DNA of 51,701 nucleotides. Origin: Opitutus sp. GAS368. Lineage in GTDB: Bacteria > Verrucomicrobiota > Verrucomicrobiia > Opitutales > Opitutaceae. A model generated the notes under the pieces. It did no database searches, had not been told where the DNA came from, and saw only the letters and a list, made by a program, of their open reading frames with translations. The stretch lies in the NCBI GenBank assembly GCA_945903465.1, contig CAMDOF010000034.1, positions 1 through 51,701 of the forward strand. The letters are read 5' to 3'. Each line of letters starts with the position of its first letter. Positions within the stretch are counted from its first letter, which is position 1. The position numbers were made by a program, and so were the translations under genes. Below are positions 1 through 7,011 of the stretch, one piece after another.

Positions 1-423
1 ATTGAGTTCGTTCTCGATCGAGCGCAGTTGCCGCATCGAGAGCAACGTGCGCTCGTGAGCCGTTTTCTTCGTCGCGTAGTATTCGGCCACCGCATCGGCC
101 AGAGGCTTTTGTTGGTCGGGCTCGCGGTAGTTCGCGAAGGCATAGTCGAGATAGAAGAGGAGCGACCGAGGCCGTGAGTCGAGACGGCGAAAGGCGTCCT
201 CAGCTTCGCGCAATCGGGCATCGGAAAGAAAGGTCGTCGTGACCCGCATTCCGGCGGTGGCCTGCAACGCCCCGATTTCAAGCGCGGCTTTTTCCGCCGC
301 CGCCTCCTCCTTCGTTTTGAAGTTTTTGCGGATGCGGACTCCGTGGAGCAAACCCGCGACGCGCCACGATGTGACGCCATTGCGATTTTCAAACCGGCTG
401 ACGGCAAATTCTGTCTGATTCAT
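1..423 (-). CDS. Tyrosine-recombinase/integrase-like protein, N-terminal part (cut by window edge)
   Basis: The reading frame is open for 141 codons from the ATG at 423 to the window edge, so only the N-terminal part is present. Residues about 5-50 (MNQTEFAVSRFENRNGV..., then an RIRKNFKTKEEA stretch) resemble the small arm-binding domain that opens many tyrosine recombinases. The following helical, charged segment (LADAVAEYYATKK) resembles the SAM-like core-binding domain. The catalytic R-H-R-Y residues would lie left of the window and cannot be seen. The start codon is 72 bases from the 3' end of tRNA-Asp, on the same strand and reading away from it, the usual position for an integrase whose element entered at a tRNA 3' end. 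The family call is from sequence impression and context. A hypothetical protein of another DNA-binding family is possible. Confidence 0.6.
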   Translation of the reverse strand, partial: MNQTEFAVSRFENRNGVTSWRVAGLLHGVRIRKNFKTKEEAAAEKAALEIGALQATAGMRVTTTFLSDARLREAEDAFRRLDSRPRSLLFYLDYAFANYREPDQQKPLADAVAEYYATKKTAHERTLLSMRQLRSIENELN

Positions 424-495
424 GCTTAGGTTGCCGCGTCAACCGGCAACCTAGCTTCACCGAAAAGTTAAGTGGCGATTGAATCGCGACTTAAA

Positions 496-572
496 TGGCG
501 GGATGGACGGGACTCGAACCCGCGACCTTCTGCGTGACAGGCAGACGCTCTAACCAACTGAGCTACCACCCC
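496..572 (-). tRNA. tRNA-Asp (anticodon GTC)
   Basis: On the minus strand a full cloverleaf can be drawn: a 7-bp acceptor stem (GGGGTGG with CCATCCC, one G-T pair), a D-arm starting GCTCAGTTGG, a 5-bp anticodon stem TCTGC/GCAGA with loop CTGTCAC, and a T-arm with TTCGAGT. Loop positions 3-5 read GTC, giving Asp. The discriminator is G and CCA is encoded (496-498). The acceptor 3' end faces the integrase-like gene, so this tRNA is a plausible attachment site. Confidence 0.97.
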
Positions 573-676
573 CCAAAACGAACAAGGAGGCGGAAAGTAG
601 GTTTATGAACATCCGAGTCAAGCGTGGTTTTCACTTGTCCAAGGAGACTCCTCAATTTAGCTCTCACGCCCTTGCT

Positions 677-753
677 GCGGTGGTAGCTCAGCTGGATAGA
701 GCAGCGGTTTTCTAAACCGCCGGTCGGGTGTTCGAGTCACCTCCACCGCGCCA
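677..753 (+). tRNA. tRNA-Arg (anticodon TCT)
   Basis: A cloverleaf folds from a 7-bp acceptor stem (GCGGTGG with CCACCGC), a D-arm GCTCAGCTGGATAGAGC, an anticodon stem GCGGT/ACCGC with loop TTTCTAA, a 5-base variable loop and a T-arm GGGTG-TTCGAGT-CACCT. The anticodon is TCT, reading AGA codons. Discriminator G and an encoded CCA (751-753) follow. It is transcribed away from tRNA-Asp, with about 100 bp between the two. Confidence 0.97.
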
Positions 754-788
754 TGCTTGTTCGATGGCGCCAACCCGCTCGGTGGGCC

Positions 789-896
789 CGCGCAGCGACC
801 ACCTCACTGCTTACGCGCTTTCGCGCCGACTCGAACGCCGCATAAGCCGCCTTGCCCTTCCGCGCAGCGACCAGCTCACCGCTCACGCGCTTTCGC
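789..896. repeat. Pair of 36-bp direct repeats after tRNA-Arg
   Basis: Positions 789-824 and 861-896 are the same 36-bp unit, starting CGCGCAGCGACC and ending ACGCGCTTTCGC, with 33 of 36 bases identical and a 36-bp spacer. The second copy overlaps the last codons of the minus-strand gene at 883-1446. The first copy is only 35 bp from tRNA-Arg. Function is unknown. It could be a dispersed family-specific repeat. Confidence 0.8.
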
Positions 897-1446
897 TGCT
901 CCAACCCGCAATCGGCGCGAAACGCTGCAACTCGCCCAGCCATAACTCCGCCTCACCAACGTGCCCATGTGCTCGCAGACCAAAGACAATCTCCGATTCA
1001 CTCGGTTCAACGACAACGTGCTTGGCATCCCCTCGCAGCTCCGGGCGCGCCGCTCGCGCCAACGCCCAACCCGCCCACGCCCGCCAACGGCGCTGCTCAC
1101 GGCGGGGCGCGTTCATCCGATCCGCATAATGCTGAAAATGGACCCGCGGATTCCCTAAAAAGATTTCCGCCGGAGTATTGGTCAAAATCCACCCGAACGC
1201 TCGGTAGGGCAACGGGTGCGCCCGCAGAACGGACTCCTCCCCGGTCAAATCTGCACCCATCGCTCGGTCAAGACACAGCATTACGCGCGCCGCGTAACCC
1301 TGCATCCACAACGTTTGCCCGTACTCTAAACACGCAAAATAAAACGCCGGGCCCCTCTCCGACTCACGGTAAGCGTGCAAGCTCCGCCAATCTAGGCCTG
1401 GCCGCGGGGCCGGCAGATAAGGACAGGGCGTGGAAATCAAAGCCAT
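883..1446 (-). CDS. Conserved hypothetical protein (about 187 aa)
   Basis: I do not recognise the family. Starting at the ATG at 1446 (MALISTPCPYL) the product is 187 residues, without signal peptide or membrane segment. An upstream in-frame ATG at 1521 would add an arginine-rich tail that looks non-coding. The centre has protein-like composition with aromatic and acidic positions (FACLEYGQTLWMQGYAAR, then PYRAFGWILTN and FLGNPRVHFQHYADRM), followed by an Arg/Trp-rich helix (RRWRAWAGWALARAARPEL). The amphipathic, tryptophan-rich helices suggest a soluble helical protein. The gene lies convergent to tRNA-Arg and divergent from the acyltransferase at 1654. The last codons fall in the second copy of a 36-bp repeat, so the C-terminus may have been altered by that repeat. 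Confidence 0.65.
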   Translation of the reverse strand: MALISTPCPYLPAPRPGLDWRSLHAYRESERGPAFYFACLEYGQTLWMQGYAARVMLCLDRAMGADLTGEESVLRAHPLPYRAFGWILTNTPAEIFLGNPRVHFQHYADRMNAPRREQRRWRAWAGWALARAARPELRGDAKHVVVEPSESEIVFGLRAHGHVGEAELWLGELQRFAPIAGWSSESA

Positions 1447-1653
1447 CACCACTAGATTCCGGCGATTCCTCCGCGCGTCAACCGCGACCACCCATCGGGC
1501 AGCCAGCGCAACCTCGCGCACCCCGACCCGCCACCTTCTTGTAAAACTCTCTTAGTTTCACTTGGCGATCGCCCGACTTTCGACCACAATCGGTCCCGCC
1601 TGAATTCGCCCGACCCATCATTTCCTGCTACCGACGCCGCCTCCGTCGCCCGG

Positions 1654-2313
1654 GTGCAGCAAATCTCCGGCTGGCGCCGGGCCCTACTCTGGCCGCTCGG
1701 CTTTCTGATCCGCCTCTGGGGCCAGTCACTCCGCTTTGAGACGCCCCCACCAGACCTCCTCAACTATTGTAAAAAGGACGAGCCGATCTCGATGATCCTT
1801 TGGCACAATCGGCTCTTTCTCGCCGTGGAAATCGTCCGTCGCTATCGGGGTGGCCGCCCCGCTTATGCGCTGGTTAGCGCCAGCCAAGATGGGGCTTGGT
1901 TAACCGCGTTTTTCTCGCTCTGCGGCGTGCGCACCGTCCGAGGCTCCAGCAGTCGACTCGGTCGGGAGGCCGCCAGCGCCCTCGTCGAAATGGTCCAGGC
2001 TGGGCATGATATCGGTCTCACTCCCGACGGCCCACGCGGACCTTGTTACGATTTTAAGCCCGGTGCCGTCATCGTGGCCCGCCGCACGCAGACCCCGCTA
2101 TTGCTCATCGGCGGAGATTTTGAATCAGCTTGGCGCATACGCAGTTGGGATCGACTCTATCTACCGAAGCCTTTTTCCCGCGTTCACCTGCGGGGCGAAT
2201 TGGTCGCCGCCGACCAGCTAAGAGACCGCGACGCCGCGATCGCTCGCCTCCGGACTCGCCTTCTCGCCATGAACCCTGATCGCCACGAGCCCTCCGCCGT
2301 CGCCGCAAACTAA
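1654..2313 (+). CDS. Lysophospholipid acyltransferase-like protein (DUF374)
   Basis: This 219-residue protein has the DUF374 pattern of the glycerophospholipid acyltransferase superfamily. The N-terminal helix (ALLWPLGFLIRLWG, residues 10-23) probably anchors it in the inner membrane. The WHNRLF motif (50-55) stands where acyltransferases carry HX4D. DGPRGP (125-130) is the family hallmark, preceded by a GSSSRLGREA stretch (97-106). DUF374 proteins are generally thought to acylate lipids or lipid A-like substrates, but the acceptor cannot be read from sequence. The start is GTG at 1654, and the frame is open further upstream without an ATG. The gene stands alone and converges on the small secreted protein at 2556. 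Confidence 0.88.
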   Translation: MQQISGWRRALLWPLGFLIRLWGQSLRFETPPPDLLNYCKKDEPISMILWHNRLFLAVEIVRRYRGGRPAYALVSASQDGAWLTAFFSLCGVRTVRGSSSRLGREAASALVEMVQAGHDIGLTPDGPRGPCYDFKPGAVIVARRTQTPLLLIGGDFESAWRIRSWDRLYLPKPFSRVHLRGELVAADQLRDRDAAIARLRTRLLAMNPDRHEPSAVAAN

Positions 2314-2555
2314 GCGCACCGGCGGAGATCTCAAAAAAATCTGCTCCGCCACCCCACGGTCGCCGTCACGTTTTGATGCGGGGAGCAACGCTAACTGACG
2401 ACTTGCGGGAAATTCACCGAACCGCCCAAGCTCAGCCGCCCCGTCCGCAAAGTCAGGAAAACATCCGAAGAGCGCCGAGCACCTATCCGCCAGACACGGC
2501 GTGGACCAACCGCCCACGCCCCCCGTCTCGACGCCCCTAACCGCCGCCCCGCCAC

Positions 2556-3107
2556 TCAACGACCCCGGCCGGGCACAAAGACCATCCCTTCGATCGCCCC
2601 GAGCAATTGCTGATAAGCAGCATCGCGAAACGCATCCGCACCCAAAAAAATATCGACCACAATTTCCGGTGTCACGCGAACTTTCCCCGCACTCACCACC
2701 TTGAATTCACCCGGCGGGGCGCGCTTCCCCCGCAGCGCCGCATCCGTAAAATTGCAGAAATACCCATAGCCCGTCCCCACCGAAAACTCCTGCGCGTAAG
2801 CCTTTCCTTCCACCGACTGCGAAGCGAAGTGTGCCCCGTCCACCTCGACCCGCTGCTTCAGACGCGCCTTGGTATCAAGGCGATCTACCTCAGGGAAACT
2901 GATCTTAAATGAACCGCTTGCGTTCACCGCGTCACTCCTCGGCGTAAACGTCACTTCGTACTGCCCCGCCATATTAATGACCGTCGCCTTCCAGTCACCC
3001 AACAGGTAGAGCGTTAATTTTCCGCGCGTCCCCAGATCCATCACGTGTTCCTGACCCTGCAAAGTCAGCACGGAAAAAACGAAAAGAGTGATTAATTTTA
3101 GCATCAT
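2556..3107 (-). CDS. Small secreted protein of unknown function
   Basis: From the ATG at 3107 (or 3104, two adjacent ATG codons) the product is about 183 residues. It opens with a clear Sec-type signal peptide (MMLKLITLFVFSVLTLQGQ). The mature part looks beta-rich (GKLTLYLLGDWKATV, GQYEVTFTPRSDAVNASG, FSVGTGYGYFCNFTDAALRG) and has no recognised enzymatic motif. Its single mature cysteine (GYFCNFT) argues against a disulfide. The reading frame stays open for about 250 bp upstream of the start but turns Arg-rich, so I reject that extension. It lies directly downstream of the pectate lyase on the same strand (63 bp between stop and start), so co-transcription and a role in substrate handling are plausible. 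That is inference. Confidence 0.75.
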   Translation of the reverse strand: MMLKLITLFVFSVLTLQGQEHVMDLGTRGKLTLYLLGDWKATVINMAGQYEVTFTPRSDAVNASGSFKISFPEVDRLDTKARLKQRVEVDGAHFASQSVEGKAYAQEFSVGTGYGYFCNFTDAALRGKRAPPGEFKVVSAGKVRVTPEIVVDIFLGADAFRDAAYQQLLGAIEGMVFVPGRGR

Positions 3108-3169
3108 TTTTTTCCCGAAAAAGGACCCCCTGAAGCTGAAGCGAACCGCCGACTTGGGCGATGGAAATC

Positions 3170-4372
3170 CTACGGCTGGGCCCACTGCGCCTGCCATTGA
3201 GGATAATCGACGGCGAGGAGGCGCCGCGGTGAACCGACGTACCAACCGGAACCGGTGCGCCGCTCGCGATCGACTTCGGCGAGGCTGTACACCTTTACCC
3301 CGTCGCGACTCGCGAAAATCGGTCGATCTGTGCCCGGCTCGACCATGCGAGCCCACAAGGGCGCCGCCTTGGCGTCCGCGATCACCACCACATCATGCTC
3401 CGTTGTATGGCGCGCAAATTCCGATTTGGGCGCGGCGACCCGCTCCACGCGGATCCCGTTAAGCTGCACTTTTTTCAACCAACCCACCGCCGCTTCGATC
3501 GCGCCCACCACCTCAGGCGAGGGCTTTGCCAAGCGCATCATGAAGGCAACGACTTCGGTGGTATCGGCGGGGGAAATACACGGCATCTCAAAAGTCCGCG
3601 CTCCCACCGTGGCGAGCGTCTTCTCATCGTGCTGCTGCCCCCACCCCGTCCGACGTCCCTCCGCCATAATTTGCATTTTCACCAAGCAGGTCGTGCCGCG
3701 CTCGACCGCCGCGGCGGCCCGGCGGCGCCAGGGCTCCTCGAGCCAGGCGAAGTGCGCCGCACCGTCCGCGGCATCCTTCAGCACACTTAAAATGCCGATC
3801 ATGACCCCATCGTTAAAGGTAATCCGCTGGGCAATCGTACCCGCCTTCGGCCACCATTGGGGAAACCCGCCATTGGCATACTGGGACGCCAGCATAAACT
3901 CCACTCCACGAAGGCACGCTGTCCGATAGCTTTCATCGCCTGTGACTACAAAAGCCCGCGCCATGTACGCGACTTGCGGATGCGTGGTATGATTATCATA
4001 GCTCGTATCCGCGTTCGCCCGCGTGTTGCGAATCAGCGCACGTTGCGGCTCAGTCAACACCGCCAGCATGTCATAATCCTTCGGCCACCCCCCATTATCC
4101 CGCTGAAAGAGGAGGATGTTTGCCGCAATCTCGCGGACTTGCTCCGACGCATAACCCGCTTGTTGCGCATTCGCCTGCATGATGCGTTCAGGTTGTTTAA
4201 TCGTCCGCCAATGACTCGCCGAGTCCATAAACGCCGAAGTATCAATCGCCACGATCGGGCCCGCCAGGACCGTTGACCCACTGGTCGTGGCAAAGGCGAA
4301 GACCACGAGGCTGGTGAGGACGCCCGAACTCAGGCCGACGCCGAACGTCCTGTGCATGAAAAAATGACCCAT
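3170..4372 (-). CDS. Pectate lyase, polysaccharide lyase family 10
   Basis: The 400-residue product begins with a signal-like hydrophobic stretch (SSGVLTSLVVFAFATTSGS), consistent with export. The mature protein matches the PL10 pectate lyase pattern: LLFQRDNGGWPKDYDM, then TSYDNHTTHPQVAYMA, then QYANGGFPQWWP, and RRTGWGQQHDEKT followed by FEMPCISPADTTEVV. Enzymes of this family cleave alpha-1,4-polygalacturonate by beta-elimination through an (alpha/alpha)3-type fold, using an Arg base and Asp residues. The substrate is therefore probably pectin. I chose the ATG at 4372 because GGGGGAGG lies 13 bases upstream and the longer frame is Arg-rich. A second ATG at 4357 would give a shorter signal peptide. 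A 20-bp near-palindrome lies about 100 bp upstream. Confidence 0.93.
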   Translation of the reverse strand: MGHFFMHRTFGVGLSSGVLTSLVVFAFATTSGSTVLAGPIVAIDTSAFMDSASHWRTIKQPERIMQANAQQAGYASEQVREIAANILLFQRDNGGWPKDYDMLAVLTEPQRALIRNTRANADTSYDNHTTHPQVAYMARAFVVTGDESYRTACLRGVEFMLASQYANGGFPQWWPKAGTIAQRITFNDGVMIGILSVLKDAADGAAHFAWLEEPWRRRAAAAVERGTTCLVKMQIMAEGRRTGWGQQHDEKTLATVGARTFEMPCISPADTTEVVAFMMRLAKPSPEVVGAIEAAVGWLKKVQLNGIRVERVAAPKSEFARHTTEHDVVVIADAKAAPLWARMVEPGTDRPIFASRDGVKVYSLAEVDRERRTGSGWYVGSPRRLLAVDYPQWQAQWAQP

Positions 4373-4472
4373 AAGATTAAAAAAACCTCCCCCAAAAAAA
4401 CGCGCGCTTCCCGTTTCCGAGGCCAAGCGCCCCGCGGATCCCGAACGAGCTAGCGCAGCCAAGCCAAGCGAC

Positions 4473-4492
4473 CTCCGCCGGTACCGCCGGAG
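4473..4492. promoter_or_regulatory. 20-bp near-perfect palindrome upstream of pectate lyase
   Basis: CTCCGCCGGTACCGCCGGAG is its own reverse complement except at one symmetric pair (9 of 10 pairs match). It is centred about 110 bp upstream of the pectate lyase start, in a stretch with no supported gene. It could be an operator for a dimeric regulator or a hairpin in the leader. No following T-run supports a terminator in either direction. Confidence 0.4.
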
Positions 4493-5385
4493 CATAGTAA
4501 GCCTCAACAAAAAAGTACGCCGTCATGAAACGAGAAAACAAAAAGATAAGCACGGGGGATTAAAAAACTCAGCACTCGGCGTCCGGTCATGCAAAAACAA
4601 AATACTCACACAAAATCACCGCGGAGCATCTCCGATTCAACGCCGGTAAAGTGGCATCGGCATCTTACCCAGGTTGGAAGAATCCTCTCGGCTTGCAAGG
4701 GTGAGACGCCCACGCCCCATCCGATCACAAAGCGCCGACGGCACGCGAGTATCCCCTTGGCCGGGAGACGCGCTTGGCGACCCTCCGTCCGTCGCGCCAC
4801 GAACCACCGATCGGCGTGCCCTCGGCCAACCGCGCACAAGCCACGCTCATGGCAATGGAGCCGACCGCGCAACGCTCTCCGCCCTACACCGCCCGCCGCC
4901 TTCAGCCGCCCGCCGTCGCCTCTGCATTGCATCTTCCTTCGCCGCCTCCGGCTTATCATCATCACGCGGCATTCTGATTATCCCACCCAGAAGCGGGCGG
5001 GTAGGAAAAATGCACCGAGACGAACCGAGTTCAATCTGAGTGGTTACGAGAAACCTCGAGACCATCGGCACCGGGCAGATTAACCCAACTTCCTTACCCC
5101 CCTTCGTCACGTAATTCTTAAACGTCGTCGCGCGATAGTCGCGAACCGTGACACGGCACTGGGCCATCAGGAATAAACCAACCACCGGTGCCTCCCCCAA
5201 ACCCCATTAGTATTCTTACCGATTTAAAAGCATCGACTAATTAACGGCCGCGAGCCTCATTTTTCGCTTGGACTCATCGGTCGCAAAAAAATATTCTCCG
5301 CTACGTGCGTCCGCCGATCCGACTCAGCCGTAGCCCCTTGAAAGCAATTCTGCCCACCCAAAATTAACTTTAATTTGCAAAAACT
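4493..5385. other. Intergenic region of about 890 bp without a confident gene
   Basis: This lies between the divergent pectate lyase and halogenase-like genes. Several reading frames of 60-160 codons exist on both strands, but they are Arg/Pro/Ser-rich and overlap one another as expected of chance frames in GC-rich DNA. The best candidate is 4847-5200 on the minus strand (117 codons). Its first 80 residues look somewhat protein-like (CRVTVRDYRATTFKNYV) but its end is Arg-rich, and I do not call it a gene. Base composition turns AT-richer over 5200-5385, which probably holds the promoter of the gene at 5386. Confidence 0.5.
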
Positions 5386-6726
5386 ATGAAGAGCGCAGTC
5401 GAATCCCAATCCTACGACGTGATCATCATCGGCGGCGGCCCGGCCGGTACCTGTTCAGCGGCCATTCTTGCCGAATACGGGCACCGCGTGCTGGTTCTCG
5501 AGCGGGAAAAATTCCCCCGCTACCATATCGGCGAATCCCTCATCCCCTTCACCTTCCAAGCGCTCGAGCGTATCGGGATGATTCCCAAAATGAAGGGGTC
5601 CGCCTTCGTCAAAAAATACAGCGTTACCTTCGTCCAACCCGACGGCAAGCGCTCCCAACCTTTTTACTTCTTTAACCGCTACGATCGCGAAACCGTCGCC
5701 CAAACTTGGCAAGTCTTACGCTCGGAGTTCGATCAACTCATGATGGATAACGCCCGGGAAAAAGGCGCTGAAGTCCGCGAGGAAACGGCCGTCAATGGCA
5801 CGATCATGGAGGGCGACCGTGTCGTGGGGGTCGTCGCCACCGACAAGGCAGGACGAACCTACGAGGTCCGCGCTCCCATCACCCTCGATTGCACGGGAAA
5901 AGAGGCGTTCACCTCGAATCGCAACGGCTGGAGGATGACCGACCCTTACCTGAACAAGGTCGCCGTCTGGACTTACTACAAAGACTCCAAGCGTGGGATT
6001 GGGATCGACGAAGGGGATACCACCGTCGCCTTCGTTCCAGACAAGGGCTGGTTCTGGCACATTCCGCAGCATAACGGGATGACCAGCGTCGGGATTGTCG
6101 CCGAGGGCAAGTACCTCGCCCGAGAGGGTGTTCGTGATCCCAAGACGATGTTTAATCGCGAAGTCGAAGCGAACGATTGGATCAAAGATCGCCTCTCCAG
6201 TGGCGAATGCACCGGGAACTACCACATTACGAGCGAGTATTCCCGCCACTCCAAGTACTGCGCCGCGCCGGGCTTGCTCCTCGTCGGTGATGCCCTCGCT
6301 TTCCTCGATCCCGTGTTCAGTAGTGGCGTCATGATCGCACTCAAGAGCGGTCACCTCGCCGGTGAAGCGGTCCACGCCGGCTTAGTCGCCGGCGATCTCT
6401 CACCGGCCAGCTTTACCCAGTACGGCGCTTATATCCGGCAGGGCGTGGAAAACATGAGGAAACTCGTCTACGCTTTCTACAACCCCGATTTCTCTTTTCG
6501 CGAGGTCATCAAGCGATACCCCGAAGCCGGTGGCCAGATTACCGACTGTCTCTCCGGCGACGTGAACAAGGATTTCTCCGAACTTTGGAGTCATATCCGC
6601 GAATTCGTACCACTGCCGGATGATTTACCTTACGGGGCCCCAATGCCTTCAGCGTCCCGCACGGGCGTTGCTCTGGGTCAGGACCGCGCCGCCAACGAGC
6701 TCGCCTACGCCGGTGTCGCCGATTAG
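5386..6726 (+). CDS. FAD-dependent halogenase-like oxidoreductase
   Basis: The 446-residue protein has an N-terminal FAD-binding Rossmann motif (DVIIIGGGPAG, residues 11-21), the EKFPRYHIGES segment (41-51) typical of the halogenase/geranylgeranyl-reductase branch, and GDALAFLDP followed by SSGV near residue 305, the second FAD-contact motif. WFWHIP at 222-227 fits the WxWxIP signature of flavin-dependent halogenases, and Lys76/Lys77 (AFVKKYSV) lies about where carrier-protein-type halogenases keep their catalytic lysine. Such enzymes use FADH2, oxygen and halide to halogenate electron-rich aromatics or carrier-bound acyl groups. A non-halogenating oxidoreductase of the same fold is possible. 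No flavin reductase, carrier protein or biosynthetic gene lies nearby. There is no Shine-Dalgarno; the ATG is chosen because the Rossmann motif follows at once. Confidence 0.8.
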   Translation: MKSAVESQSYDVIIIGGGPAGTCSAAILAEYGHRVLVLEREKFPRYHIGESLIPFTFQALERIGMIPKMKGSAFVKKYSVTFVQPDGKRSQPFYFFNRYDRETVAQTWQVLRSEFDQLMMDNAREKGAEVREETAVNGTIMEGDRVVGVVATDKAGRTYEVRAPITLDCTGKEAFTSNRNGWRMTDPYLNKVAVWTYYKDSKRGIGIDEGDTTVAFVPDKGWFWHIPQHNGMTSVGIVAEGKYLAREGVRDPKTMFNREVEANDWIKDRLSSGECTGNYHITSEYSRHSKYCAAPGLLLVGDALAFLDPVFSSGVMIALKSGHLAGEAVHAGLVAGDLSPASFTQYGAYIRQGVENMRKLVYAFYNPDFSFREVIKRYPEAGGQITDCLSGDVNKDFSELWSHIREFVPLPDDLPYGAPMPSASRTGVALGQDRAANELAYAGVAD

Positions 6727-6729
6727 GCC

Positions 6730-6762
6730 CTCGGTTTGGGTCGCTAATACGACCACGCCGAG
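6730..6762 (+). terminator. Hairpin just after the halogenase-like gene
   Basis: Two nested stems occur: CTCGG (6730-6734) pairs with CCGAG (6758-6762), and GGTCG (6739-6743) pairs with CGACC (6750-6754) around the loop CTAATA. It starts 4 bases after the stop codon. No T-run follows, so termination is plausible but not certain. Confidence 0.4.
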
Positions 6763-6946
6763 CACCGAGTCAGCGCCAGCCGCGAGTAGAACCTAGTCCC
6801 AATAATTCAAAGGCTGATCGCAAAATGTTAAAACCATGGTTGCGATGCTGCGCGACCCGTCTTGGCAAGCCCCCCTCGCCAGGAGGGAGCCGCTACCACG
6901 CCTTCTGGCGAGAGCAGCCCACCCCTCTGCACCAAGGTGGCAGGAT

Positions 6947-6983
6947 CGCGCCAAGATACGTTCAGACCACGGTTATTGGCGCG
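6947..6983. promoter_or_regulatory. 8-bp inverted repeat upstream of first PQQ-like gene
   Basis: CGCGCCAA (6947-6954) and TTGGCGCG (6976-6983) are exact inverted copies separated by 21 bp, ending 28 bp before the start codon at 7012. The half-site spacing of nearly three helical turns suits an operator bound by a dimer, or a leader-RNA hairpin with a large loop. Nothing identifies the factor. Confidence 0.4.
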
Positions 6984-7011
6984 AAAACCGCGGGCCTGTC
7001 CTGACTACCTT

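Noticed and set aside
852..1544. Long plus-strand open frame of 230 codons
   Set aside because: It is antisense to the better-looking minus-strand protein and is Pro/Ser/Arg-rich without recognisable features.
4847..5200. Possible 117-residue minus-strand gene
   Set aside because: The first part looks weakly protein-like, but no family, Arg-rich C-terminus and no context; kept only as a remark in the intergenic entry.
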